This document shows positions 35,401 to 42,144 of a stretch of 64,000 nucleotides of DNA, in pieces. Position numbers and translations under genes: made by a program. The notes beneath the pieces were generated by a model. That model searched no databases. It worked only from the letters and a program-made list of their open reading frames with translations, and was not told where the DNA came from. Numbering within the stretch: the first letter of the stretch is position 1; the number at the start of each line of letters is the position of its first letter. Source of the DNA: Dermacentor variabilis (taxonomy: Eukaryota; Arthropoda; Arachnida; Ixodida; Ixodidae); the NCBI RefSeq assembly GCF_050947875.1, contig NC_134574.1, positions 106,731,469 through 106,795,468 on the forward strand. Direction: 5' to 3'.

Positions 35401-35492
35401 GGTTCCCCCTCAACGAAGCAACCTTTCTCAACACCTTCGGCGTGATCAAGAACGTCACGGGCGTGAAGTCGACAGAGGACATCTTAGAGTGA
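9434..35492 (+). CDS. Multi-CRD galectin gene, 5' partial (whole gene, seven exons)
   Basis: The exons at 9434-9559, 14690-14778, 17328-17652, 24085-24150, 25810-25892, 29888-30080 and 35340-35492 join without a frame break into 344 codons and a TGA. Galectins are cytosolic or secreted beta-galactoside-binding lectins; tick galectins are little studied. The visible protein has the end of CRD1 (residues 1-42), a full CRD2 (about 43-180), a short linker (about 181-202) and a divergent CRD3 (about 203-344). No signal peptide can be judged because the start is missing. In CRD2 the Trp is kept (GVWLEDQ) but the HxNPR positions are replaced. In CRD3 only a His (VVHVVLKNG) fits. Introns cut CRD1 and CRD3 at the same place, just before the VxVN strand, which supports both the exon calls and an origin by domain duplication. 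Two introns interrupt CRD2 and CRD3 at matching early positions (phase 2). The introns are full of mobile DNA. Confidence 0.85.
9560..10249. other. Intron sequence, no gene
   Basis: The intron follows donor gtaagc. The stretch around 10150-10225 (repeated 'cttgtcctgtcttgtcctcgtg') resembles ends of dispersed tick repeats, but I cannot assign it. Confidence 0.4.
10250..10945. repeat. GC-rich probable dispersed repeat in galectin intron 1
   Basis: The segment begins CAGTTTCGCCCGAAAGGCGA and ends near TTCGCTTGCAGTGTC. It is markedly richer in GC and CpG than the flanking intron. It has frames on both strands but no recognisable protein. I believe it is a dispersed non-autonomous element from general familiarity with tick sequence, but neither termini nor a target duplication could be demonstrated. 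Confidence 0.35.
11035..11072. repeat. Perfect 18-bp-arm hairpin
   Basis: AAGCATAGTCACTGAACC is followed by GA and its exact reverse complement. The 38-bp structure has a 2-nt loop and no mismatches, and lies inside the first visible galectin intron. Confidence 0.9.
11073..13224. other. Intron, nothing recognised
   Basis: This is AT-moderate sequence with only short frames. There is no domain, tRNA or clear repeat structure. Confidence 0.45.
13225..13405 (-). mobile_element. LINE 3' end: last codons of ORF2 and tail
   Basis: On the minus strand a short peptide with RWEAALVSPALEDQLWAVQR and AEDAARTHELLAVT ends at a TAG (13271-13273). It is the type of carboxy-terminus seen in tick LINE ORF2 proteins. 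A CTTTCCTCCTCCTTAAG-type 3' trailer follows. It is a 5'-truncated insertion in the galectin intron. The clade is not determined. Confidence 0.6.
13406..14178. other. AT-rich intron, nothing recognised
   Basis: There is no supported gene or repeat. Frames at 13797-14158 overlap in different frames and show no family signature. Confidence 0.4.
14179..14221. repeat. Perfect 20-bp-arm hairpin
   Basis: AGTTGCTCTGAAACGCAACT is followed by a GGA spacer and its exact reverse complement. The adjacent sequence (14221-14251) carries a run of short CAACTAG repeats. Confidence 0.9.
14690..14778 (+). CDS. Galectin exon: start of CRD2
   Basis: There are 29 codons plus two bases. The acceptor follows a pyrimidine-rich tract (cctcgttag) and the donor is gtacgt, so the exon ends in phase 2. 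The peptide includes HVTIGHQISAGYHFSIEGSV and ends TPDAD, which is the first strand pair of a galectin CRD (GxxIxIxGxVxxDADxF). The split Lys codon is completed by the first base of the next exon. Confidence 0.88.
15133..15253. repeat. Long inverted repeat (foldback), arms about 60 bp
   Basis: The left arm starts GTTCATGATTATATTGCGCT and carries CATAAGGGACAAGACG. The right arm is its reverse complement with only a few differences, and there is almost no loop (centre near 15195). The ends carry the GACAAGACG/CGTCTTGTCCC motif common in foldback elements. It lies inside the galectin intron between the CRD2 exons. Confidence 0.85.
15376..15451. repeat. 38-bp tandem duplication
   Basis: A 38-bp unit starting ACCCGCCACTGGCGCGGTTC is present twice in a row without a visible mismatch. 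Confidence 0.85.
15452..16454. other. Intron, nothing recognised
   Basis: Frames at 15864-16184 and 16108-16593 overlap and have no identifiable domain. No repeat structure was found. Confidence 0.4.
16455..17027. mobile_element. MITE-like element with 16-bp terminal inverted repeats
   Basis: The left end, AACGCGACAGCGTTAT (16455-16470), is matched with one difference by the inverted right end, ATAACGCTATCGCGTT (17012-17027). The 573-bp interior has no transposase and carries a tRNA-like segment. A target duplication was not evident. It is a non-autonomous DNA element in the intron of the galectin gene. Confidence 0.65.
16577..16645 (-). tRNA. tRNA-like sequence inside a MITE (probably pseudogene)
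   Basis: The minus strand reads CTCGTGGCTGAGTGGTAGCG with a good A-box (TGGCTGAGTGG). An anticodon-arm-like stem GTCTCCG/CGGAGAC follows, with CAC in the loop, then GGTTCAATTTC as a near B-box. The T-stem and acceptor stem pair poorly. It is therefore more likely tRNA-derived repeat DNA than a working tRNA. Confidence 0.5.
17328..17652 (+). CDS. Galectin exon: body of CRD2
   Basis: One base plus 108 codons; acceptor catgccgcag, donor gtgagt, ending in phase 0. The peptide starts MMMNILRSHDVHDDVLLGIV and runs to NLRVCSIS. It has the galectin core, including VTVNGQ-like TTVNGQLLPPYKHKV, the VWLEDQ tryptophan, and FEPGQPFTVDIAV. The HxNPR positions read as QFADPK, and the VxN position reads LVRR. 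The residues that hold galactose are therefore largely absent while the fold markers remain. With the preceding exon, CRD2 is 138 residues, a normal CRD length. Confidence 0.92.
17803..18114 (-). pseudogene. LINE ORF2 carboxy-terminus with zinc-finger-like segment
   Basis: The peptide contains RIGHTRITQNHVL, then CDKCHEPLTVTCILI and RPHMETH, and ends GFLDETNFLQ. C-x2-C followed by LTV and an H is the terminal cysteine motif of I/R1-like LINE pol proteins. The position that is usually Cys before PH is Arg here. Confidence 0.75.
18593..18895 (-). pseudogene. LINE reverse transcriptase palm/thumb, catalytic motif lost
   Basis: The segment shows SLYVNYHGIAFRASN where an active RT has YVDD followed by a hydrophobic strand. 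IQITVNKLIQWAHTNSISFS and KTxVMxFS-like text follow, as is normal for LINE RTs. Both catalytic aspartates are gone, so this copy cannot reverse-transcribe. Confidence 0.7.
19266..19826 (-). pseudogene. LINE reverse transcriptase amino-terminal part
   Basis: 186 codons with FPEINVVLSARKKAGIGMDR, TSIKTVLKFFNKIGETGQMP and WKHSVTIHFLKSGKPPNYAG. These match the GxDGI, W and 'IxKxGKPxxxxxSYRPI' blocks of LINE RTs. The frame is lost right after the last block. Confidence 0.8.
20122..20157. repeat. Near-perfect palindrome in the LINE
   Basis: The core is GGTGTCGATGCATCGACACC, extended on both sides by TTTA/TAAA and then CCCA/CGGG (one mismatch). It sits between endonuclease and RT coding parts, where coding sequence would be expected. 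Confidence 0.85.
20180..20531 (-). pseudogene. LINE AP-endonuclease fragment with nonsense codon
   Basis: The minus strand gives FTLVGDFNVHCTVSG, then after a TGA (probably a former TGG) QLIEYF, APTYFSP and SSDHLPAII. GDFN and SDH are catalytic motifs of the AP-like endonuclease that nicks target DNA for LINEs. Confidence 0.75.
21212..21278. repeat. GATAG microsatellite with flanking duplication
   Basis: Four or five GATAG units lie between two copies of GATAGGACAGCCCTGGCTAT. It is located at the ORF1/ORF2 junction of the LINE. Confidence 0.8.
21420..22100 (-). pseudogene. LINE ORF1 (gag-like) with decayed zinc knuckles
   Basis: 226 codons. A central segment LTKHIILTFASSALPSFLEA precedes RPYVPDPRRCFKCQRFGHAS. 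The CCHC knuckles that follow have lost several cysteines (Trp, Ser, Phe or Gly at the expected sites). The intact protein would bind LINE RNA. The 5' part continues in another frame (21988-22263) and the 3' part in a third (21272-21454), so there are at least two frame changes. Confidence 0.8.
22892..23466 (-). mobile_element. Solo LTR of a Ty3/gypsy-type retrotransposon
   Basis: The 575-bp segment begins TGTTGCGA and ends TCGTAACA, a short imperfect inverted terminus of the TG...CA class. It is flanked by AGGG on both sides (22888-22891 and 23467-23470), a 4-bp target duplication as for gypsy-type elements. On the minus strand an AATAAA lies at about 23030-23040, followed by CAGTGCAAGTTTCGCAC, giving the orientation. 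No internal gag-pol is present, so it is a recombination remnant. Confidence 0.8.
23471..24084. other. Intron, nothing recognised
   Basis: There is no supported feature apart from a short GA-rich run near 23860. It ends at the acceptor of the next galectin exon. Confidence 0.4.
24085..24150 (+). CDS. Galectin exon: linker between CRD2 and CRD3
   Basis: 22 codons (HPKHWSNKPPNFQKATLLFF, then NA), phase 0 at both ends, with acceptor ttctgtttcag and donor gtgagc. It is basic and Trp/Pro-containing, followed by a hydrophobic LLFF. Its length and place fit an inter-CRD linker. It is a cassette-type exon (a multiple of three), so skipping would keep the frame. Confidence 0.7.
24151..25809. other. 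Intron, nothing recognised
   Basis: 1.66 kb without identified repeats or genes. Confidence 0.4.
25810..25892 (+). CDS. Galectin exon: start of CRD3
   Basis: 27 codons plus two bases, with acceptor gggccgcag and donor gtgagt. The peptide SPVISPIQLEAGNSFYVQGT, then PPPPCT, matches the opening strands of a galectin CRD (PxxxxxLxxGxxFxVxGxV). It ends in phase 2, the same phase as the corresponding intron of CRD2. Confidence 0.82.
26437..26667 (+). repeat. tRNA-derived SINE (Ruka-like)
   Basis: It starts CCCGCCGTGGTGGCTTAGCG with a tRNA-like A-box. The B-box region is mutated (GCGGGACTTAACTCAGCCCG). The usual body and a 3' TTTAATTTTAATTTTT tail are present. It lies in the galectin intron in sense orientation. 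Confidence 0.85.
26668..26786 (+). repeat. Second, 5'-truncated SINE copy abutting the first
   Basis: Directly after the tail of the previous copy, the SINE 3' half begins again (CCCCAGGTGGTCCAAATTAA, then CATAATCAGATCGTGGTTTT, then an AATTTTT tail). It is a tandem partial copy. Confidence 0.8.
27054..27282 (-). repeat. tRNA-derived SINE (Ruka-like), minus strand
   Basis: The reverse complement runs from CCCGCCGTGGTTGCTCGGTG through GGGATCGAATCCCGGCCACG to the standard 3' body and a TTTTTTT-type tail at the low-coordinate end. Both pol III boxes look good. Together with 26437 it forms an inverted SINE pair about 400 bp apart in the same intron. Confidence 0.88.
27283..29385. other. Intron, nothing recognised
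   Basis: 2.1 kb without a supportable feature. Frames such as 28117-28524 have no family signature. Confidence 0.4.
29386..29747 (-). mobile_element. RTE-type LINE 3' fragment with (GAT)n tail
   Basis: The minus strand encodes SATLRDKKTADWVREQARVN, then KWAWAGHVMRREDNRWSLRV, SRGRQKVRWTDDI and an end rich in Asp. This is the carboxy-terminus of the 'endonuclease-reverse transcriptase' family abundant in arthropods. It ends in a trinucleotide tail (29388-29416), typical of RTE-like LINEs. It is 5'-truncated and antisense in the galectin intron. Confidence 0.82.
29888..30080 (+). CDS. Galectin exon: middle of CRD3
   Basis: One base plus 64 codons; acceptor gcgcgtgcag, donor gtaagt, ending in phase 0. 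The peptide starts FKIALSKGPEETAEALLVVH and ends ALADSFK. Strand spacing follows a CRD, but the sugar site is nearly unrecognisable: only the His of VVHVVLKNG aligns with HxNPR, and no Trp is present. An acidic, glycine-rich loop (YDGVDGNKGDGYQ) replaces the usual NS...WGxEE segment. Confidence 0.85.
30081..30979. other. Intron, nothing recognised
   Basis: No supportable feature before the palindrome. Confidence 0.4.
30980..31466. repeat. Large palindrome, arms about 240 bp
   Basis: The arms centre near 31223. Both carry ACGAAGGACAACAAAAGAGA, then GCGCAAACTTTCAACTGTT, TATATACACGAAGGGTGACT and GGCTTGATCTAAC in inverted order, with scattered mismatches and small indels. The tip is TAAAAGCAGCTTTTA. 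It lies in the last galectin intron and would form a long double-stranded stem in the pre-mRNA. It is either a foldback element or an inverted duplication of a repeat end. Confidence 0.88.
31467..33620. other. Intron, nothing recognised
   Basis: 2.1 kb. A T15 run lies near 32970. No genes or clear repeats. Confidence 0.4.
33621..34305. mobile_element. TIR element (MITE), 685 bp
   Basis: The left end AGAGAGTTTTAAAATAGGGG, then CCCC, is matched by the inverted right end, with one difference near the tip. ATA flanks both sides (33618-33620 and 34306-34308), a possible 3-bp target duplication as in PIF/Harbinger-like elements. No transposase is seen inside. Confidence 0.7.
34306..35339. other. 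Intron, nothing confirmed
   Basis: This is the last stretch of the final intron. Short frames at 34627-34872 have no recognisable family. Confidence 0.4.
35340..35492 (+). CDS. Galectin terminal exon: end of CRD3 and stop
   Basis: 50 codons and TGA, phase 0, with acceptor tttttggccag. The peptide starts VWVNTLTATDTNADPFDVKQ and ends GVKSTEDILE. The first residues take the place of VxVNG in CRD1, so the intron lies at the same point in both domains. NVTG is a possible N-glycosylation site if the protein is secreted. Confidence 0.88.
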   Translation, partial: VWVNTLTATDTNADPFDVKQRFPLNEATFLNTFGVIKNVTGVKSTEDILE

Positions 35493-35840
35493 TTGGCCGG
35501 CCTCGCGAACATAACCGGCGATCGCTGTTAGATTGCCCCATTGGCCGTTTTCCCGTCACCTGTTGTGATGACCTGTCCCATTTAATAAGGCTAATAAGGA
35601 TCGGGCCTTGGTGGCTAGCTATCACCTGTCGCCAGATCGGAGCATCCAGCTAAGCGCCGCTTGACAGTGACCGAGACAGCGAAGACCCTGCGCGAAGAAA
35701 AAGCAACGCAAATCGAAAAGTGATTGGCTATGAAGTCCTTGCGCAGAAAAGGAATTAGTGAAACGAAAAACAAGGAATGCATTTCCATTGGTCGTCGGAC
35801 TTGTTAGTGAATAAATTTTTGCTTGTCACTGCTCGCAAAC
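35493..35840 (+). other. Probable galectin 3' UTR
   Basis: From the stop codon to just beyond the AATAAA at 35810-35815. The transcript end is inferred only from that signal. Confidence 0.5.
35810..35815 (+). terminator. Polyadenylation signal AATAAA
   Basis: A canonical hexamer 318 bp after the galectin stop codon, followed by T-rich and then TGT-containing sequence. Confidence 0.55.
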
Positions 35841-36719
35841 GAGCGATGGCTGTCCACTCGAAGAAACCGTTAAACGCAGAACGCGTCGACGTGAGTTAGA
35901 CGGGCCCCTCTGCGACTATGTTACGGTAGTGTAAACGTGACAGTCATGTGGCACGAGTCACCGTAAAATAACAGAGGATAAAACGCTGCTAAGACGCTTT
36001 TAAGGTGCTTACACAATCTCACACAGTCCACACTCCGCAGCAACACTGGCTCAATGAGAAGCGCCGTATAGTGTAGAGCTCCGGCAGAAATTTAACCATA
36101 TGACAGAGAGATAAGCATTGCGTCGGAACTCATTCTCGAGTGTACAGCTCAGTGATTAGACTTGCGTGTTTGGAATGTGTTCTCCTTGAAATGCTTCCGT
36201 CCCGGCCAGACCTTTGTACTGGCGGCACTACCTTAGCACAAAAAAAAAAAGAAAAACTCCATGCACTGACGCAGGGCGTACGGTTGTGCATGTAATGTGA
36301 CGCGCGCGAAATTGACCTGTGGGCTGGCTATACAGGCTCTCTCTTCCGAGTACCCAGTCGTAAAAATAAAAGGAATAAACATTTGAAAAAGAAAGCCCCG
36401 TTTCAACAGTATAAAGTTCAGTTGCACCATTGTGAAATTATAAACTTTTCTTGTGTGGTTTCGGTGATCACAAAGAAAAATGAGGTGGCTAAAATATATG
36501 GGTGTTCAAGAGAAGGGTACAAATGACCAGTTAACGCCCAACTTATCACTATTGTTACGGGCTCGATACTTCGAAATTCCTATTTAACCTTACGAAACCA
36601 AAGCCCCTAGTATCGTTCTTAATACGCTGGAGCAAGTTTTCAATGGTGTATAATTCAGGAAACTAATAAATAAACATTTAATTATTCCACTAATTTCTTA
36701 CTGAACTACTTAACGAGAA
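35841..36719. other. Intergenic, nothing recognised
   Basis: No supported gene or repeat downstream of the galectin poly(A) signal. Confidence 0.4.
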
Positions 36720-37060
36720 GAAAAAGAGGTTAACCGAGGGGCCCGATATTTATTAGTCCTATCATAAGAAGCCAACAAACACTGACACCAAGGACAACAT
36801 TGGGGAAATTACTTGTGCTTAATAAATGAAATAAGGAAACGATAAATTAGTGGAAATTAAAGTGGATGATAAAACAACTTGCCGCAAGTGGGAACCGAAC
36901 CCACAACCTTCGCATTTTGCGTGCGATGCTCTACCAATTCGTGGTTAAATTCACGACATCGGTGGTGGCCCCATGCAAATTAAATCAACCAATTACATTA
37001 GCTGTGATGATCACCGATTCTGTACTCACCCTTAACTGCTTCTGGTGACTCTTACGTTAT
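36720..37060 (-). repeat. tRNA-derived SINE, second family, minus strand
   Basis: On the minus strand a tRNA-like head (about 36960-36880) reads ATTGGTAGAGCATCGCACGC, then GTGGGTTCGGTTCCCAC as B-box arm. The tail continues through TCCACTTTAATTTCCACTAA and GACAACATTGTCC-like text toward 36735. It differs from the Ruka-like copies. The tRNA part is plausibly transcribable by pol III. Confidence 0.65.
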
Positions 37061-37079
37061 GAGGACGCTTCATTCATTT

Positions 37080-37312
37080 GTACCTAGATATAGGAGAAGC
37101 GCGCGTCTAGTTTGGGTACCTAGTCACAAAGGACATTTTTAAACAATATTGCAGATTGTTTAGCCAAGGCTTCTATAGGCGGCCCAATTTTTTTCATGTT
37201 TTCTATTTGCTTATGTCAAGGCTGCTCTGTTTCGTATACGTCTCATCACGCAAACATTGCGAGACCCCGCACTAACTCCACCGATTACCGATATTTTGTA
37301 TGTCGCTGCTGC
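37080..37312 (+). mobile_element. LINE RNase H fragment, upstream of SINE insertion
   Basis: The frames give LVWVPSHKGHF and, after a frame change, NNIADCLAKAS. This is the HxGIxGNExADxLAK block of a LINE RNase H domain. Coding similarity resumes after the SINE at 37313-37545. Confidence 0.65.
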
Positions 37313-37545
37313 GACCCGCCGTGGTTGCGCAGTGGCTATGGTGCTGGGCTGCTGAGCACGAGGTCGCGGGATCGAATCCCGGCCGCGGCGGCTGCATTTC
37401 GATGGGGGCGAGAACACCCGTGTACTTAGATTTAGGTGCACTTCAAAGAACCCCAGGTGGCCGAAGTTTCCGGAGTCCTCCACTACGGCGTGCCTCAGGA
37501 AGTGGTTTTGGCACGTGAAACCCCGTAATTTAATTTTAATTTATC
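37313..37545 (+). repeat. tRNA-derived SINE (Ruka-like) nested in a LINE
   Basis: It starts CCCGCCGTGGTTGCGCAGTG and has B-box GGGATCGAATCCCGG, a full body and a TTTAATTTTAATTTAT tail. The promoter boxes are the best preserved in the window. It splits a LINE ORF2 3' end. Confidence 0.9.
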
Positions 37546-37900
37546 TCTGGTGCAGGCAATTACGCAAAACTGGTGCAGGCCTACACGCAAAACGGAAGTG
37601 TCCATCGCGAGGCTACACTCTCGCGTACCGACGCTAAATTTCAATCAGCACAGGTGTCTGGGTTGGTTACCTCACCACTGTGCCCATTCTGCCTGTGGCA
37701 ACCCGGAGACAATAAACAATTTCTTTTGGTAACGAGAGAAAGACCTTTACTAACTCCGCTAGGCAGTGTTGGTATCGATTCATCCGTAGCTGTGTTACTC
37801 TATCTTGGAGCCTCAATTTTAGGTGCCAGCTACAGAGAGTAGCAAGCCAGATACTCCACTTTCTGGCCGGCCTCTCTGCCTTTCCCAGTCAATAGACTTC
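37546..37900 (+). mobile_element. LINE ORF2 carboxy-terminus, downstream of SINE
   Basis: Two frames give LHSRVPTLNFN and SGLVTSPLCPFCLWQPGDNK, then LTPLGSVGIDSS and GASYRE followed by a stop. CPFC followed by a spaced His/Cys is the terminal cysteine motif of LINE pol proteins. One or two frame changes are visible. Confidence 0.65.
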
Positions 37901-39796
37901 TTCTTCAGCTACAGAAATATTTGCTCGGCTGCTCGAAATTTTCTTACTAGCTCTCACGAACTTCCATGCTAAATTGATTCTTAACTTTTTAAATTCTGCT
38001 TGTAAAGTTGATTTCTTTTCTAATTTATACCGCAGACTAGACCTTTTATCTGTCACTTAGCAATTTCCGTTTTTTTTCTTCCTCCTTTTCTTGTCCGTCT
38101 CTATATTTTGGACAATCCACAGCAGTGTATATGCGCCAAAATTATTAAGCACCACAACAGCTACATGCGGTGGCACGCATCGCAAACGGTTTCAAACTTG
38201 CTATTCGTGAAACGTGCTAAATTCACGCCCAGCGGCAAGGTATTTTTTTTTTTCGTGGTGGCTTACTGTACCGACAGCGCGAGCCCAGCGCAAACAGTTT
38301 TTTTCTTCTCCTTCTTTTCTTCTTTGTATTAATCTCTCACCTCACGCCTACTGTGCCGATGCCCTTTTCTTCCTCTTGCGCATCGTTCTGCGCAAACCCG
38401 GAAATCTTGTCGGCCGAGCAGGGACACGTGCAGCCCAATTACTAGCTTATAACGGCTGCTCACAGAGGAAGACGGACGTGTAAACAGAGGTCAGAGCCTT
38501 CAGACTCAAGCTCTACAAGCGCTGGTTGAATCCAACGCAGCACCGTGCTAGTTCTTCGTGTTTCATTAGAATCGTTCGAACCTCTCGCTTAAAGGACGGA
38601 CGCGTTCAGCCCATTCCCTATAGCTCGCATAACTGTCATACGATCGCCGTAAAGATAGCGGTGGTTGTTGACAACACACGGCTACAGCGAAACGTTATGC
38701 CGGTAAGAAACCTCTGCTAGTAAACATCCCGGCTGGTTTACGCGCCTCAAAAAAAAAAAAAAAAATCCCGCGAGTCAGCTCGCTCGTCAATAACGCTCGC
38801 CTCCCTTCCTGTTTACCGTTCTGCTAGCATCTTAGTATGACGAGAACACACACACACACGTAAAAAATATATATAGCTCAATGGACTGGACGTTGCAGCG
38901 ACGCAACCATAAGATTTCTTTTGAGTCATCGCCGAGACGTTGAAATCGACAACCATAAAATGAGCGCTCTTTGCTGACCGCGACTGCAGCCGCCCATTGA
39001 TTAGGCGAGGCAAGGCGCCGCGGATGCGCGTCCGAGGCTCTCGAAAAGCGGGAACCATTCCGAGTCGCAATACCGTCTCCCATATGCGGAGGATGGCACG
39101 CCGGAAAAGCGGGCTATTTTTAGCAGGTGATCCGGTCGAGCCTTATCCGGAAGGCATGCAAGGGAAGCGTCTTCACTGGCGCACTGTACTGGCGCATACG
39201 CTTGGCGGGCTCTTGTCACACCCGCTAGGAGGCCTTGTCCAGTAACGCGCTGCCTCTCCGCTTCTTGTTGTGTACCGTTCGAAGGCGAATGGAAAGCTTC
39301 GCGTGCAAAGAGGATCGAAGACTGCGCAGTTTGTCGACGCACACAGAGACACGTCAGGCGTTACTTCACCAAGCTGAACCGAAGGTGGTAGAGGGTTTTT
39401 TCTTTCTCATTTTTTATTGGACGGTGCACCTACGAAAACCACTGAGAAATCTCTGGCACGGCGTTGTAAGAAGTGAATCTACAGACAGCCACAAAAGCGT
39501 ATCCTTTTGTTCCGCTTTCATTACATACGACCGAGCACCACCTAAAGGGCAACTCCGGCGGTATATCGATGTCCACTGACCTTAATAAAAATTCGGCTAT
39601 ATGTTCTCTTTTGCTCTCTAGTTATGTGTGCCTAACATATAACCACAAGTCACTCAGTTTGCCTGAAAATGAATTGTAAAGGTTCCTTGCGTGTTCCCGA
39701 CTCATGCTCAATAAAGTGGGACTCTTTTACTGGCCGCCCTGTGTTTGTGACGTACGAGGCTGCACCACCACCTCGCCCGGAAACGACGAAGCGTGC
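37901..39796. other. Unassigned, T-rich and simple-sequence patches
   Basis: T-rich runs at 38065-38095 and 38240-38310, an A15 run near 38750, and a short CA run near 38850. No gene was recognised. Confidence 0.4.
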
Positions 39797-39985
39797 ACAC
39801 TAAACATTTTACACCCTTATGGGTGTTAGGAGGGGTGCTTTCGGCATTTACACCCATGCTCACACCCTTCTAGCACCCTTTTCGGCCAAAGCACCCTATC
39901 ACAAGGGTGGATACGACACATAAGGTGTGACTTTGCTCAAAGAAGGGTGTTAAATGGAAGCCTGAAGGGTGTTGAACGTATTGAT
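39797..39985. repeat. ACACCCTT-rich element, left copy
   Basis: It begins GCACACTAAACATTTTACAC and consists of alternating ACACCCTT and AAGGGTGT words, giving many small palindromes. The 49297-49514 repeat ends with the inverted version of the same tip. Confidence 0.7.
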
Positions 39986-40329
39986 GCATAAATCTGAGTA
40001 ACGTGTACACGTCCACGCATTCAGCAATGTGTGTATGTATTGCATTTTTAATGCGAAAGCGTTTCATGGCCTTTCAGATAGGAAAGGTGGCGTTCTCCGC
40101 AACAACAATCCATACGGGACCCTGCTCATGCCAATCTTGTCATTTCCCTTGAAAGCATTCAGAAAGCATTTAGAACCGCGCCACCCGTTTTATTCTCTCA
40201 AATTATTCACTTCATTCTAGCGTCACGTCCATGAAAAAAACACTAGGTGAACCTGACCTTTGGTTACGTCGCAAATACTTTCGTCTCTGTCTTTTTCATA
40301 GAATATGCTAATTTAACCCTTCTCGTAAA
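39986..40329. other. Unassigned
   Basis: Nothing supported. Confidence 0.4.
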
Positions 40330-40602
40330 GAAAATCTTTTCACCACACCAAGTTCTCGTCTCGCATCGACCATCAACACAAAATTGATGTGCCATTCTTC
40401 CTTTTTGCCAAGAACAGCCACTGAATGCAACCGCCTTCCCGCCTCCACAGTCTCAATTTGTGACACCACTAATTCAAGGTCGCCGTTCAAATTATCTTAT
40501 CGTTTGATTTTCTATTTTTGCGCTGCATTGCAATTATTGCATATTTTCACCACTTCTTTCTGTTGTGCCTACTAGGCCTCGAATGTATATAATAAATAAA
40601 TA
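40330..40602 (+). mobile_element. LINE 3' end with AATAAATAAATAAA tail
   Basis: The frame SSFLPRTATECNRLPASTVS resembles the 'FFPRTIxxWNxLP' carboxy-terminal motif of many LINE ORF2 proteins. A short 3' UTR and a tandem AATAAA tail follow near 40590. Confidence 0.6.
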
Positions 40603-42070
40603 AAATGTGAAGTCATCACCGTCTTGGATGACGTCAGTAGTGATACAGAAGGTAGTAAATACAACAACGTTAAGTATGAGCAATTATGGGTAAATAATGT
40701 GAAATAATGTGAATAAGGGTGGAATAAATTGCATTAAGGTTCGTACAAACTATAGCACGGTGCATTACGGGAGATTATGGTAGAATTGTCAAGAACACGC
40801 GACAATGTATGAACTAACGTATCATGGTCACGTGACAATTCCAAGTGTAGATGCGTGAAGCGATTAGGTTTTCCCATTCCTAAGTGACTGTCGATATTTC
40901 TTCAAGGATTCTGATGTTACTGGCATGACGGCCACTCCAAAAATGTATCATCCAGAAAAAGAACGCCCTTTCGCTTACAATTCCATTATCATTATTTTTC
41001 GTGCTCTCAGGAATATTAACATGCAATTAAACACTTCTAGAAAAACTGCAGTAGCAGAGCGAAAACACGAGAGCAACTTGCGCAATTCTGCACTAATATT
41101 TCGGTGCCCTTAATAGCCCAACAAAAAGTGGTGAAATGGAAGAAGCTGTTTGGATACATTGCTGAACAAACAGGGACGTGCTGTTGGACGAGCCTCTGCT
41201 GTACAGTGGCATCAACGTACAATTTGCATGGTGAATCCATAAAGAAGACTTATAGAGGCGAGATCACGTTGGAAGTTCTCAAACCCGAATTTCCACGTAC
41301 CTTGCCTAATTCATTCAGAGGTTTACTAAGCTACTGATCTCCTTTCTAAGTGCATCCTCAAATACAGCTCGTAAGGCTGAGCCTATATATTAAGGGCTGG
41401 TGTCGTCAAAGCTGTAATTTCTTATCCAGAGCATACGCACTTGCAAACGCAGTCTTCAGTCTCCTCATGAATGTTTACGCGTCGCTGTCACACGACCAAG
41501 ATGTGAGCGTCTTTATCGAGCCATGATATCGCTGAAACTACGCTGTGACCTCGCAAAGTTGCTTCGTTCGGACGCAGCGAATAATCTAATCGCACCAGCA
41601 GAAGAGCGCCGATCGTCTCGCTCACGGTCCCGATTTGTGTACTGTACCCTCAGTGATGCAGCACAGACTGCGCCCCCCACCCCAAAATAAAATGCCCGGC
41701 ACGAAACGTAGTAGCAACTACCCGCCTCACCGCTCTAGTTAGAGACCACAACGAAGCAGCAGCAAACAGGCGGCCATGCGAGCATGCAAACCTGTCAGAA
41801 TAAACGTTCAATTTGCGCGGCCGCTCCATGCCCAATGAAAAGCGACCGGAAGTGACGGCCAACGCTGTACCATCACTTCGGCGCGCGGCAGGACGGGAAG
41901 GCGGAAGCTGCGCCATCATGCTCGTTTTCGCGTGCGTTCGCGTCGCGCGCTATGCGAAGTAATTTTAAACGTGTGATTAGTTTTGCGCGCGGGGTAGAAA
42001 AAGATGTGGCCCATGCTTTGTGTATTACTCGTGCCCCACATCAAAGCAAAGCGTTCGTACGCACTGGAAG
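40603..42070. other. Unassigned; GC/CpG-rich part 41650-42070 may be a promoter
   Basis: No recognised gene. From about 41650 the sequence becomes CpG-rich (for example TTTTCGCGTGCGTTCGCGTC), directly before a candidate first coding exon. No TATA box stands out. Confidence 0.35.
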
Positions 42071-42144
42071 ATGGATCCACGAAGGCTGAAACGAGAAGTT
42101 GCAACGTGCCCGGTCGGTAGTACTGGCATGATTGAAACTTTCAG
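42071..42144 (+). CDS. Candidate first coding exon of an unknown gene, GC donor
   Basis: ATG, then 23 codons plus two bases (MDPRRLKREVATCPVGSTGM, then IETF), ending at AG|GCAAGT. That is a perfect match to the GC-AG donor consensus. It follows CpG-rich DNA. I do not recognise the peptide and could not find a confident second exon. A candidate at 43022 reads on in frame but stops after 19 codons. It could equally be a chance frame. Confidence 0.25.

Noticed and set aside
36875..36960. Functional tRNA gene
   Set aside because: The tRNA-like part continues into a non-tRNA body and shows imperfect arms. A tRNA-derived SINE explains it better.
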